Assembly (NCBI GenBank): GCA_005406025.1
Contig: BGZK01001034.1
Location: forward strand, 124,001 to 188,000
Origin: Eumeta japonica
Taxonomy: Eukaryota; Arthropoda; Insecta; Lepidoptera; Psychidae
DNA length: 64,000 nt
Direction of reading: 5' to 3'
Below are positions 46,300-58,599 of this stretch, piece after piece; within the stretch, counting starts at the first letter, position 1; every line of letters begins with the position of its first letter. A program made the position numbers and the translations under genes. A model generated the notes under the pieces. It saw only the letters and a program-made list of their open reading frames with translations. It was not told where the DNA came from and did no database searches.

Positions 46300-49015
46300 A
46301 TTTAGAGTAGCATCAAAAATCGAGATATAAGCCGACTTAAAAGAATAGGCCTAAGCAACACCGGTCTCGTATTTCTTGTGTTGACACACTTTTCGGTCGT
46401 TTAACAATAAAGGTTCTATGCTTATACTAATGTTCTTTTTTTTAATATTATTTGTTTTATATTTATACTAATCTTAAAATTACCTATAAAAGGAAATCAT
46501 ACGACAGATTAAACCTATTCCAAAAATAATTATATTTATTATATTTCAATTTGTTTTTTAGCAAATTATACAAAAGTATTATATTCATCAACAATAAGTT
46601 AATGTTTAATTAATCGTCAAATTATTTTATTGTATAAATAATAAGAAAGTTTTAGAAATTATCAAGCTCTTTCATGTATATTTTCACCATTATTTTGGAA
46701 TTAAAGATTCATATTAATTTTAATCTTAGATGATTACTACGTTAAGCTTTATTATGAAAAAAATATATACTATAATTCTTTTCACACATTCAACCAAAAA
46801 ACAATAATAAAAATTTAAAATAATATTTAAAATACTACTGTTTTAAAACAGTAGGTACGTTTAAATTGTAAAAAATATGACTTATTTTCTTCCGATTGCA
46901 AAATCATCGTTACTTGTTCTCTTTGCGTTTGTTGTTATGACATTTCGGTTGAAATATCAAAAGATAAACAATCTTCCTTCCCTGCTTTTTCTTTGGTACT
47001 GCAAAATGGTATCATAAAATGTGAGATAGAGACAAAATGTACACTTTGAGCCATTTTTCGCAATCCAAATGGTAACGCAACTGTCCATCATCTCTTTTTT
47101 ATACATCTATGGCGTTCACATAATTTAACGTAAAAAAAAATTACAATACATGAGGATTTTAAATCATATGAATTCCCAATGTGAATTTCACCGATTTTCG
47201 CTCTTATTTTCCAATTTTTTTAACATTTTGTTAACACACAACAATAATTGATATACATATATATTTACTTAATGTAGTCTACTATGCATCTGCAACGTAA
47301 TTTTGTCAACATCTAATTATAATTGCATTGCAATTATATAAGAAAACAGGAAATCGTACGCCCACGTCCACCATAAAAATAATGAGATGTTCATTTTCAA
47401 TCATGACTCTATGTAATATGTCAAAAAAGATCCTTCTGACACTGAAAAGTGAAATTATGTACTGTGTTACACATTGCATTCGTTCAAATTCATTTTGATT
47501 CGAGCTGTTGGCCGTACAATAATGCTCAGATATCTTCTAAAATGCAAACATTACTAATGTTACGAGCTATGCTCGTATACGCCGTTATGCACTGCAATAA
47601 TTTAAGATTTATTTCATTATAAAGCTGTTGCATATATAACGGTATGCATTTGCTCTTCCAAAATTCAAAGCAACAAAATTGTAAACCCCTATTCTGTTAA
47701 ACAGCATTGGGCATATTCATGGCTAGTTAAAACGGCTATTATACAACTAAAGGCATTGCAAACAAAAGCATTTTTTTTTCTATAAATAACCAACAGTTAC
47801 TTGGTGTAGTGTTAAAATTAATTGTTAATAATTAATGTTAATGTTAAAATTACAATTCTGAAATGTTCATATGCATCTTCAGGGTGTTAAATAAACTTTA
47901 TTAAGAGCATACATACACTTTTAGTTGCATATGATTTCAAAAAATACTATTTATTATGCTCTTGTCCTGCATGGACCCATTAAGTTCTGTCGTATAGAAA
48001 CATAGTGAAAAATCGTTATCACAGGAAAAACGTGGAAACTGATTTAATTAATCTGACAAACATAAAACCTTCATCAGCATAATCAATCGATTGAATTAGG
48101 GTTCCTAGCAGTGCAATTAACTTCATAACGTGGATATACAATAGCTGCACGTACCCCTATGTCCAACTATAGTGAAAACAATATTATCAAGATTCTGTAG
48201 TTTCTTTTTTTTTCACTTGTGCTACTATTAGATATTAATCAAGCCTAACTCGTCTACTTAATTTACACACAGTGATGCAAAGAAATACTTCATATGGAAA
48301 CCTATAAAAGTCTATAGTCGAACATTCATACATACGGTGTCGCGGAATTAGGCCTGGTGTGCTTAGCTCGCGGGTATCTGACAATAAAAAATATACTTTA
48401 AAAAAAAAACTAAAAAAACGCGCTTTAATGATAAATCAAACTAAAAAGTGAAAAATTATTCTTAATATAGAAATGAAATAATGAACGAAAATATTTGTAT
48501 TACTGTTAAAAAAAGGTGGGGCGCTTTGTTCCATACGTTTCATACCATTTTTGGACTAATCGTAACAATCGAGTATTTTCGAGAACTGATTTATCAAGTA
48601 CCCTACGATTTTTTCACAATAATCTAATATTTTTCGTTCATTATTTTATTCCTATAATAAGAATTATTTTTCACTTTTTAGTTCGGTTTAACATTAAGAC
48701 GTGTTTTTTTAAACTACGTTTTATTTTCTAATTTTTTAGTCTCAAAACGATATTAATAGTAATTATAATCAAGAGCCTTGATTCATAAATTCACAATTTC
48801 TTTTAAAATTTTCAAATACAACTATTTTTGTATAATTTAAAAATGCAGATTTTTTTATAATTATTAAATTTGATTCATTTGTCAAAAAATTTTTTAAAAT
48901 ATCAAAATTACAATTTTTTTCAATATTATTAAATGTAATTTATTTGTCAAAGATTTTATAATGTTTTAAGTAGCTATTTTTTTTTTCAAATTTATAATTT
49001 CTATTTTTTTCAAAA
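46300..49015. other. AT-rich non-coding stretch
   Basis: No gene, RNA or identifiable repeat. The open frames are short and of random AT-rich character (for example 48516-48731). Confidence 0.45.
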
Positions 49016-49049
49016 TTTTATTTTTCAAAATACGAAATTATTGTAGTGT

Positions 49050-49192
49050 CATCGGTCCTCGATAAACATTTTGTACGTTTAAATGAAATCTGAACGTTTG
49101 AAGTGGGTCAAAATCGAGTCCAAAGGAGTCGGTTAAAAAACGAACATACCCACTCACGTACATACAGGTGAAGTTAATAAAAGCGTTTTAAA
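49050..49192 (+). repeat. Short interspersed repeat
   Basis: The series GTCATCGGTCCTCGATAAAC, GAAATCTGAACGTTTGAAGT, GGGTCAAAATCGAGTCCAAA and GGTGAAGTTAATAAAAGCGT is one I associate with a very common lepidopteran repeat. No structure beyond this is visible and the family is not named. Confidence 0.4.
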
Positions 49193-49761
49193 AAAGAAGC
49201 AAAAGAAATGAAATTAGCAAGTACAGTTGCACATAAGTATATAAAAAAAAATAGTTTAGATCATGGGGTTACCTCGCCTAGAATGGTAATGTGAGATGAA
49301 TGACGGTGATAGATGATACTGAAATTAAATATAAAAAAGAGTAAGCCTCACCTACATAAGGTCACAAAAGAATTACTGATAATGCATTTATTATATAACT
49401 ATTCTATTTTATTAATTTATTTATTCATTTTTATCATTATCTACAAGAATCACAAATTGCTTATGATAACTAAAATGGGAAATAAATACTTCTGTTATTA
49501 AGTATCTTGGAAACACTTCGTCAATCGTCTCATGTTTTGTTCTTGTGAATTGTTACTAATTTTATATCAAACTTTTATTTCAATAAAATTAAGAAATAAG
49601 TGTATTTTACACTGACAAATTAATGCTACTTAATTTTGTAAATACGTATGCATAAACGTATATAACAATATTCAAACACCATACACAATTTATAAGCACA
49701 TTTTTTTCAAATAGAACACTATACACACTACAGTTTATACATATTAAATATATATATGTAT

Positions 49762-50075
49762 ACTAGCTGTTCCGGCAGACGTCGTCCTGCCCGGAAAAGC
49801 TTTAAGCGATATACCGACAGCAGCGCCACCTACCGGGTCCAATTGTGTTTTAAAATCATCCAGAGACCCATTGGAATATACATAGAAAATTTCATCCCAA
49901 TCGATTCAGCCGTTTGACATACCGACAACGGCGTCATCTAACAGGTCCATTTGTGAATCTAAACCATCCTCGAATCCACTTGAACATACACAGAAAAATT
50001 CATTCAAATCGGTTCAGCGGTTTATGAAGAGTTCACTGTCAACACACGTACAGAAGAATTTTATATATATAAAGA
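49762..50075 (+). repeat. Interspersed repeat with a 108-bp internal duplication
   Basis: It opens ACTAGCTGTTCCGGCAGACG and ends AGAATTTTATATATATAAAG, the layout of a widespread arthropod repeat. Inside, ACCGACAGCAGCGCCACCTA (49813) and ACCGACAACGGCGTCATCTA (49921) start two similar units, each ending TCGGTTCAGC/TCGATTCAGC. Confidence 0.65.
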
Positions 50076-50515
50076 TATATAAAATTATTTGTATAAAATA
50101 CTTGAATAAGTTTATCACCTAAAATTTCTTCATTCGATGAAAGAATATGCGCTAACAGCAGAAAAGTTTATATGAATATAGCAAAAATTATAGTATGTAA
50201 TAATCTTTGATTTGTTGACGTATGGCCATGTCCCAAAAAATAATATTGACCGTTAAGCGATTGTCCTGGGGACTTTGATCGTGAAGGGAAATATAGTTTG
50301 CTACAACTGTCTCTTTTTCGTTACGGTTTCCATTAGCAAAATTTTAGACTTACCCTCGCTAAAAAAATTTCACTTCAAAAAAAGTTGAATTTGAAATAAG
50401 CAAAAATTTGCACTCGTTACCAGGATATGTGAGAAGTAGGAGGCATAATGTGGACGAACAAGGGAGCTCGGATATTTTGACTCTTCACCCCGGCATAGTC
50501 CAATTCTTATGTTAG

Positions 50516-50710
50516 ATAGAGGCTGCAACACCTTCACCCTTTTCCAGCGGCTCGTTTACCCTGGAGTGCTCAACGAAGCAGGATATGCAACCACAGTGGC
50601 TATCGGATAGTGCAAGCAAGAAGTTAGGCTTCACGGAATCGCTGTTCGCGTTTTCGGAACTTGCCAAAAAGGAGCTGGACTCCACAGGAGACATGTTCAC
50701 ATTTTTCTGA
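50516..50710 (+). CDS. Unrecognised protein-like open frame, possible terminal exon
   Basis: After a possible acceptor (TCTTATGTTAG) the frame encodes 64 residues including CSTKQDMQPQWLSDSASKK, LGFTESLFAFSELAKKELDS and the end TGDMFTFF, then TGA. G+C is well above the flanks. The minus strand is also open (62 codons from 50700), but the plus frame reads more like protein. I do not recognise it; it could be a last exon, a gene relic or part of a mobile element. Confidence 0.3.
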   Translation: MEAATPSPFSSGSFTLECSTKQDMQPQWLSDSASKKLGFTESLFAFSELAKKELDSTGDMFTFF

Positions 50711-50719
50711 ATTATCTGT

Positions 50720-52360
50720 AGACGTAAATCCTTCGTTTATCATTTCTCGATTTTTTCACTACAGTTTTTCCGTCGAAAAATGAATTTCTAAAAGCAAATG
50801 TTCATATCGCTTATAAAAAGGCTATATTTCTGACGTACAAGAAAGTAAGTAGATGCATTATCTACGAGAAACGCAGGAAGTGAGGGCTGAATAATGGTTA
50901 GAAATAAGCGTAATTAATAAATAATGTATGTAAATTGTTATAGAAAAAAATATATGCAACATTACAACATTTATTTTGTTCGTCAACCAATGAGTTCAAC
51001 GGTTAAGTACCTATTCGATTTCCCACACGAGTTTTAATTCTTTTACTAAGCAAATTTACACTTCTTATTGCTTTTTTTTTGTATATGAGCAAATAAGTTA
51101 TAAGTCCTCAATTAGCATACCAGTGGTTACAATAAAACCCTTAGTGGAGGTAGTGCAAGGGACAGAATTTGATTCCTATCAAGTTTATAAATTTTTAAGT
51201 TATGAGGAGATTTCAAAAACAGTTATTCATGGTTTAACTATGATATAAAGAAATTTACATGCGCGATTAGACTCATGTCATCGTAGAGTATTGTGTAAAT
51301 GCATGTAAAGTATCTAACACGCTTGACGGCAGGCCTCATTCGATGAAAGAGCTATAGGTATAAGCTATTTGCAGAAGATCCATCTGCACTTATAATTACT
51401 TAATGATATACAAGCATTAAAACCAAACAAATACACAATTTTCATTAGCAAGGATATTTTTTAAATCTAAAATATTAATTTAATGTGTAGAAACATTTTG
51501 ATTAGTTTAAGTAATACTGTAATCATAAACAATTTATAATAAATAATAATGTCTGCAATTAACAAGTTATCTAACGGCAAATCTAAATAACTTATCCAGA
51601 ATGTTCTTTATAATAGTTGAGCATTACATGTATACAAAGCAATGGTACACAACACAGTAATCCACAATCAATAACCAATAAATCGAACCGAGACGCGTGG
51701 GCGGCGGCGGCGCCCGCGCACTACCCATTTGTTTTACTTAACCCTTAATACTGTTATCTCAGTGATTTGTCTCTTCTTGACTGAGACGCTCGGTTATTGG
51801 TGGTCCTTTAAAGCCGATAGTGTAATAAGGTCGACAACTGTTGCATGCATATATGGAGTGTATAACAAAAACAATAACCAGTAGACAAGCACAAACATTT
51901 GGAATTCGTCAGTCGACGCTCTGTAGTAACAAATTAAATAGAATTTTTAATCTCTTATTTTTATTTCATAGATCTGAATGCTATTACTAACTTTGGCACT
52001 ATCAACTGTAATCGCTAACATAACGGATTGTCTTTAATATCTTTAAAACCATAAAAACAAAATGGGATTAAGGTAACTTCTGTCACGTTTGCAAGTGAAT
52101 AAAAAGAAATGAGATTATTTCGTATAGTAATAAAATTAATGACGTGAAAACGATCATATCTATATTATATAGTAACCATAAACTTTACAAAAAGTGTATT
52201 ATTAAATTTTTTATTCGAGTATATATAAATCGCAAACCAATTTTTGGAAAAACAAATATTCGTATACCTATTGCAGTAAAAATTTTAGAGTAAACAGAAA
52301 TGAGCCATAGATAACCCTAGCCTCTATGGTGCATATAGCGGACTGACAATGGCTCTGCTT
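50720..52360. other. AT-rich non-coding stretch
   Basis: No gene is seen. A short GC run (GGGCGGCGGCGGCGCCCGCG) near 51699 is the only compositional outlier. Confidence 0.4.
51127..51200 (+). repeat. Possible degenerate tRNA-derived SINE
   Basis: ACCAGTGGTTAC (A-box-like) and AATTTGATTCCTA (B-box-like) are spaced about 45 bp apart, followed by AAGTTTATAAATTTTTAAGT. The decay is heavy, so the call is weak. Confidence 0.25.
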
Positions 52361-52372
52361 ACTGTATGCAGT

Positions 52373-52522
52373 ACAACGCACGAAACTCTGCCGCTGTAAG
52401 GACGACACGAAAGCGTCGGAATGACGTAAAATAGGAACCCGGCGGATAAGGATAGGAGAGCGTTATGCCTGTGCAGTACATAATTCGCAGACAATTCAGA
52501 ACGGCAGAGTTTCGTGCGTTGT
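52373..52522. mobile_element. Inverted-repeat element with perfect 21-bp arms
   Basis: The arms 52373-52393 (starting ACAACGCACGAAACTCTGCC) and 52502-52522 are exact reverse complements, 108 bp apart, in a GC-rich insert. The similarity continues two to three bases outward imperfectly (CAGT- versus TAGC-). A MITE of hAT type (ends CAG/TAG) is conceivable, but no 8-bp target duplication is visible. The overlapping 107-codon minus frame is not a gene. Confidence 0.55.
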
Positions 52523-53288
52523 GCTATACAAATTCGTGTCTGCGTCAAAAAATGAAGTTTAAACTGACGGGCCAAGTATCCACAGAGGCACTTCCATCGT
52601 TCCAATAATGGGCAGATAGGATACAGGCTCCAGGCCCCCGGCTCCACACCTCCCCCGCCGCCATCGTCGTTTTACTTGCATCAAATTACATTTTGATGTT
52701 TTGAAAAAAGTGATAATTTTTTAGAATAAAACTTGTGTGCACAATGGCTCTCCATAGCTTAAGACAGCTAAGCGTAGAAGTGTCAAATAGATCTTATACA
52801 GCATTTCCATGACTATAGTTATTCAGTGATAGCTGTTGTCAACGTGATTTGAAAAATTCCTCATGAATGTGGATTAAGAATGGGCAAAATATCCGTCAAA
52901 TGACACCTGAACACACACAATGGTAACCAAATGAATAATTCAATCTAATCTAGTGTTTGAAAAACATGACTTGATGAGTTTATATTGATAGGAAGTAAGA
53001 AAGGTCAACAAGTATGAGTTTATTTATTTGCAGCGTTTGTTTATAAACAATGGTATATATAGAAATACATAAAAAGCAGAGAAAATACAGAAGATAATGT
53101 GAATGGGATCTTCCTTACTGTTATGAATAATCAAATGTCTTGGGACAAAAATGTTTAATTATTTATAATCCTACTTTCTACATTTACGTGTAGCAATGAA
53201 CGTCGCCTGTGGCAGAAGCAACATTAAAACAGGATCAATACAGTCCTTTAAAAATAAATACAGAAATACTTTGTAATAGAAGTAGTGT

Positions 53289-53560
53289 GGTGCAGAACTA
53301 GTGATTAGAACGACTAGACTGAAAAAGGATATATTAAACAGATTTGGCCATCCACTAAGGATGAATGAAAATAGACTGACATAAAATGGAATAATGTAAT
53401 AGAACTGTCCTTCAAGATCTGAGAACCTAAAAAAACTTTTGCAGACTGGATTGGCAGCACACTAGTAGTCAAATTTTAAATACCCAAAAACGACGAATTA
53501 CATGAAACATTCGATGAATATCAGAGTAACAAGAAGCTTAATGAAAATACATACAATGTT
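53289..53560 (+). pseudogene. LINE (non-LTR retrotransposon) relic, C-terminal part
   Basis: The frame from 53289 reads CGAELVIRTTRLKKDILNRF, then GHPLRMNENRLT-stop. This parallels the 'CG..EDVV.R.EKGMLRWFGH.ERMNE.RLTK' end of common insect LINE proteins. A second frame further on, PKKTFADWIGSTL, continues the same protein ('RPKKTFADQIG'). Stops and frameshifts show a dead copy. The RT core is not present here. Confidence 0.6.
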
Positions 53561-53888
53561 TCATATCAAAAAAAATAAATAAAAATATGTACCATACCTA
53601 ATAATATGATGTACTATAATTCTATACAAAAAAATAGTTATGATTGATTAAAAAGTTCATATATTCTCAAATAAAATTTAACGGGATTGCAAATGGGTAC
53701 ATTAATGACATTCACGTTAATAACAAATATTGATATCTGCACTTCTACATTTTAGATATTGATATATGCAACTTAAATGCAATGTGTATTTCAATAATTA
53801 CAAAGTACATTACTCAAAATAAAAGTTGATATTGGGGTGCCGCAGCCCAGAGACGACAACAGTCCTCTAAATGTGATCTGAGCTATAT

Positions 53889-53948
53889 ACTTACCTTTCT
53901 AATGATATATATATATATATATATATATATATCATTAGAAAGATAAGT
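53889..53948. repeat. 60-bp near-perfect palindrome with (TA)n centre
   Basis: ACTTACCTTTCTAATGA and TCATTAGAAAGATAAGT flank a (TA)n core and pair with one mismatch. This would extrude as a cruciform. Confidence 0.85.
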
Positions 53949-54989
53949 TAACCTTTCCAAGATTTACTTTAAGATGTCTAAGTTGTTTGCAAACAACATG
54001 AATCAAGATGGTCCCAAGTAATATTAGTGTATAAAACAAAACTAAAAAAACATAATTGTAACTTCACACTAGCCTTTCCTTAGCAAACCTACATTTGGTC
54101 TATTTAAAATATTTAAAGCACCCCTAGCCGACCCTTCCATTAGACAAATTTGCTGTACAGCTTTTTCAATCGATCTACATACTTAAATCGAGATATAAAA
54201 CAATATCACATAAATTTTTATCAAACCTTTGGAAAGAGCAATTACATGAAGTTTGTTATTCCTAATTAAATATTTTAATGGCAATAAAAAGACTTAAATA
54301 TACTGCACAGCCAAAGTGTTAAAAAACTGTCAAAAAACATGTTAGACTGATTATAGGGTTCCAAAGCCATTATCACAAAGAAATGCACTACAAATGAAAA
54401 AAGTACGTTGTTACACTTCCACGTTTCTCAGACATAATAAGTATAAGTATTTAGTTACCTATAACTAAAAAAATCAAGTAGGTATGTCGACTACTACTAT
54501 TAAACTAGTGTCAACTAAAGTGCATCAGCAAAAGAGTTTATCTTCATGGCACTTTGGTCCTTTTATTAAGAAGTGCAGTTTTTCAGCAATAACTCAAAAA
54601 CATCTGACCATGTTCAGAATAATTTTCGTTGAAAATATTTATTAATCGTTATCTTTATTTTCTTTTTCATATTTTTTGGACACACGGTTTAGAAAATAGA
54701 AGGGCAGGACACAATTTCTGCAACTTTCGAATCGATTATTTCTGAAATTATTCATATAATCAAAAAAATTGCTAAGAAACCTTAAAGTATTTTTAAAAGA
54801 GCTGTTGAAATATGTGCCACTCGTTAATGTTTGCCGAAAAAAAATTTTTTCTACTTCTGTTACATGTATGAAGTGCCCCCCCTACAAATATTTATTTTTG
54901 TTATTTAACCACCAAACTAAGTAGCGGCTTATACAAGACATGTACACTATAAATTTCATCAATATACATCTTGTAATTTTTGAATAAAG

Positions 54990-55062
54990 TGCCTTTGACA
55001 TACGGACATAATGAAACTATAAGGGTTCTGTTTCTGCCATCTTGGCACTTAACCCTAAAAAC
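54990..55062 (+). repeat. Degenerate copy of the GACA-tail repeat
   Basis: GACATACGGACATAATGAAA, CTATAAGGGTTCTG and TTGGCACTTAACCCTAAAA correspond to the end of the copy at 14640-14845. It lies about 170 bp past the ADAT1 stop codon. Confidence 0.45.
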
Positions 55063-55232
55063 AATCCTGCCTTACCCTGATGCATCTTACACATAAACTT
55101 CTAAAATATTAAGATAAAAAGTTTTTGTTGTTAAATAAAACATTAACAAATAATAATTACTACTTGATTGTAATTATAAAAACAAAATATGCACTTATTT
55201 ATAGTGAGGTAAATATTCAATACAGAATGATG

Positions 55233-55530
55233 TCAGTCTTCCACACAAAAGTTCCATATATCTGGCTTAACTGTCCAAGTTATAAATAAATTGTTTTTTA
55301 TCTTTGTCCACTTAGAAAGATATCTTTCGGATAATATTTTGAGTCTATTATAAGGTATTTTTTCTATATCTTCTTTATCGGATATACTCTTCTTTATATT
55401 TAAGTCCTGATTTACAATAATTATAAATCTTTTTAATAAATTAAATTTACTAACACATACTCCATTTAATAAATTATTTTTCTTCTTTGTGCTACCTAAT
55501 TTTCTTCCAAGCACTGCTACTTCTAATATC
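55233..55530 (-). CDS. Adat1: ADAT1 exon 2 (C-terminus)
   Basis: After the TTTTTTGTTGCAG acceptor (AG at 55532-55531) the split Pro codon is completed, then ILEVAVLGRKLGSTKKK follows and the frame ends WNFCVED-stop at 55233. GRKLG-T-KK and the later SERYLSKWTKIKNN are typical of the ADAT1 C-terminal helix region. The nearest poly(A)-like signal is TATAAA about 28 nt past the stop; a canonical AATAAA is near 54560. Confidence 0.9.
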
Positions 55531-57329
55531 CTGCAACAAAAAATGAATCATGCAATTATTTTCTTTTGCTATGGTGGCTGAAAAACTACTACATAGATAT
55601 TTTCACAAAGATTTTCTTTAGTTTAGTGTCTGTCAAAAAGCCAAAAAAAATACCATTTATTTACATATATATGTGATTTATTAGGCTTTTTGATATTAGA
55701 ATCGTATGATTCTAACATTAATTTAAGACCTAACACAATAAGGTTATTTCATATATTTTAAATGCATAAATTCAAAAAATTAAGGGTTCTGACAATATTA
55801 TATTTATGTTTTAAGTCCAAACAAACAGCAGCCAGTAGAATACAGTCCATCTGCTTGAGTTTCATGACTAGTCACAAAAAAATCTCTGATTCAAATATAT
55901 TCTGAGTAGGGTAGTTGAATTCCAAATGCATAAACTTAAATAAAAATTGTGCTAGCTGGAAATTCCCTTCCAATTATAAAAAATCATGAAAAAACCAAAA
56001 ATAAATACCATTAATTTAAAATACAAAATTTGTACTTGCACAAAGTTCCAAGTTTTATATCAGTATAAACATTATTTTGTTATTTTGTTTTAGTACCAAC
56101 AACTCATGTAATACAAACGCAAATCATTCTGATATCGCTCATGCCATTAAAAATAGTAAACACTAAAACAAATGAGAACAGTGGCTATGAGAGCCTTAAA
56201 ATACACATGTTTTTCATAAGAAATTACATTTTGAATGTATAAATAAAACAATAATAATGGGCAGCCAGAACATATTCAAATTAAAAATATCATATGATAT
56301 CATTTCAAATATTTGCAGAAACATTAAATTACTAGTATCATATCAAATAGTTCATTATTACTTGGGCCATACTTACGGATGTTTTATATTAATCCAAATA
56401 ATACTTCCGGGTGCTGGTCTTAATTGGTTTTCATTCTTAATATAGGGGAATTCTATACTGCACTGATAAAATTGTGGCACACTAATATTTAACTCTAATC
56501 TCTTTGAATTCATTAAGTTATTTTTGGTGCACCGATATAAAAATGCTCTTTGTACTGATTCCACTGAATATGGTGCACTTGCACCGAATATAAAATGTCT
56601 CAAATAAATGGGTTCTTTTAATAGCAAGTCTAGTAAAGCACCCTGTATACCAATATGAATCCATTTCGCTATTTTATCACTACAAGACACCGATAATGTT
56701 TTGTCACCTCTGCCTGGCTTAGTCCGAACTTGTCCCAAAATATGATAATCTTTACCAACCCCCTTAAAATCCTGTTGACAACTAGGTAAACACTTAGCTC
56801 CAGTTCTATGTATATCATTTGACTCAATTTTAGAAATTCTTGAGGCTATTCCACTATTACTATCAATTTTACGTTTTAATCCGACCATAATTTCACCAAT
56901 CATTTCGCTGTCATTTTTAGGTAAAATAGAGGCATCACCACAAGGTAACTGTGATGAATAAAATATAAAACAAATATCGTCTTTCAATGAAAACTTTCCA
57001 TGTTCAATTTTAAATATAGAATCTTTATTGTCAAAAACATTTTTCATATTCTCATAGATAAAAATTAAAAAGCCTCGTCTCGCTATTACTTCAGCATGGC
57101 TGTCGTTGAGGATGTTACCCTTTGGACACATTTTAGTCGCTCCTATACATTTGGAACCAGTACCAAGAGTAATAACCTTTGCGGTACTGGTTTTGAGATT
57201 ATATTGTACGATAGAAGATAAGACTGTCCATTCTTGTGCGATCGGTTTACCGGTTTTGGGTAATTTATTGAAGGCATTAATACAAGCAGATGCAATTTTG
57301 TCTATTTCAGTGGACTCTAACCTATTCAT
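55233..57329 (-). CDS. Adat1: tRNA-specific adenosine deaminase 1 (ADAT1), two exons
   Basis: Exons 57329-56377 and 55530-55233 join in frame to 416 aa, the usual length for ADAT1. It deaminates A37, next to the anticodon, of eukaryotic tRNA-Ala to inosine. Catalytic residues: His78 and Glu80 (NDSHAEVIARRGF), Cys130 (PCGDAS) and Cys216 (SVSCSDKIAKW), the three zinc ligands and proton shuttle of the ADAR/ADAT1 deaminase fold. GAKCLPSCQ (178-185) and KPGRGDKT (204-211), typical of the family and its inositol-phosphate site, are also present. The N-terminus has no RNA-binding dsRBD, which separates ADAT1 from ADARs. The start MNRLESTEIDKIA aligns with the family start and no earlier ATG is in frame. 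It looks intact; I see no frameshift. Confidence 0.95.
55531..56376 (-). other. ADAT1 intron (846 bp)
   Basis: It is bounded by GTAAGT and TTGCAG, is AT-rich and shows nothing else recognisable. Confidence 0.9.
56377..57329 (-). CDS. Adat1: ADAT1 exon 1 (catalytic deaminase domain)
   Basis: 953 nt, 317 codons plus two bases. It carries all zinc ligands. It ends at GTAAGT (56376-56371); reading on without splicing gives a stop one codon later. A possible initiator TCAGTATG lies at about 57369, which would give a very short 5' UTR of about 38 nt. Confidence 0.93.
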
Positions 57330-57807
57330 ATTTAAATAAAATCACTTTTCGTAATTCAAAACATACTGAAATCAATATATACCATTATTAATGTGCTGAC
57401 TTTTTTGTTTAATGCACAGTACTGATACAATGTTTTCCCGGGGAAATGAAAATATTGTTACAATTTTGTTTTGTTTTAATAAAAAATCACATTTGAATCA
57501 TACAAACAATCAGTTGACCCATAACCTCAGTGATAATAATATACTCTATGCCTAGAACTCTATGGTAACAATCAAAAGATACTCTGTGTTTACAATGATT
57601 CTACTCTATGACCTGTACATTGAATAATCATGGATAAAAATGTCAAATTGACGAACACGTTCCATTTTACACAATCAATCGACAAACTCCTAAAATTATT
57701 TACATACAAGATTTTGATTACAAAATGTTCTTTGTTCTTTAATATTTTCTGTGACTTAAATCATAATACCACATACTACGTGATTATAATTAGATTTTTA
57801 CAAACAT

Positions 57808-57943
57808 GGGCGTACCCAGCTTTTTGCTTAGGTGGGGCAAGTCAGATTTCTTTAGGTCAGATCGTGTAAACAGGGCGTAATATATTATAGAACATACAAT
57901 TTCCGGGGCAGTTGCCCTTCTCTGCCCCTCTCCTGGGTACGTC
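57808..57943. mobile_element. Small inverted-repeat element (MITE-like)
   Basis: GGGCGTACCCAG (57808-57819) and CTGGGTACGTC (57933-57943) are inverted with one mismatch. The inside has GGGGCA and TGCCCC words near each end, extending the symmetry. It is about 136 bp and non-coding. Confidence 0.5.
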
Positions 57944-57966
57944 AATGTTGACAAAGATGTATGTTT

Positions 57967-58590
57967 AACTGACTTCAAAAAAAGGAGGAGGTTCTCAATT
58001 AGACGGTATTTTTTATTTACGTTTGTTATCTCAGGACTTTCGACTGGGTGAACTGATTTTTTTTTTTATTTGAAAGCTAGTGCTTCCCGTGTGGTCCCAT
58101 TTTAATTTGGTCCAGTTCTGACAAACGTCTATTAGAGAACCATATAAGTTTTAAACTTTAAGTATATACGCGACAAATGGACGAATAACTTAATATCACA
58201 TCGACCGATTTCGATAATTCTTTTTTTATTGGAAATACTTCAAGGGTAATTTGATGAGAGTTTGATTAGGTTCTGCTGATGGGATCCATGACAAAATAAC
58301 GGAACTTCAATTCTTAGAAGCAAATTAACGATACTCAGCCGAATCTTTAATTGGCTACCTGGATATTTGAGTCACCTACCTTAACGTCGTTGTGGTCAAG
58401 TAATTGTCGTAGTCTAATATGATGATCAATGGAATTCTTTAACGGCTTACAGGAAGGGTGCGATCTATGAGCAGCATGTTTAGCAGGTTTACCCATATTC
58501 AAACAAATAAGTTAGTGTACTTCAGTTTCACTAAAAATCAAAAAAGAAACAAAAATTTTAACAAAAAAAACCGACTTGAAAACAAAAACT
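57967..58590 (+). repeat. Interspersed repeat ('GGAGGAGGTTCTCAATT' family)
   Basis: It starts GACTTCAAAAAAAGGAGGAG, then GTTCTCAATT, GACTGGGTGAACTGATTTTT, GAAAGCTAGTGCTTCCCGTG and TGGTCCCATTTTAATTTGGT. I recognise this series as a repeat widespread in Lepidoptera. The other end carries AAAAACCGACTTGAAAAC near 58575, related to the opening. There is no protein frame. Confidence 0.7.
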
Positions 58591-58599
58591 ATCACATAA

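Noticed and set aside
52324..52647. 107-codon minus frame
   Set aside because: It spans the 21-bp inverted-repeat element; the translation includes both arms and has no family likeness.
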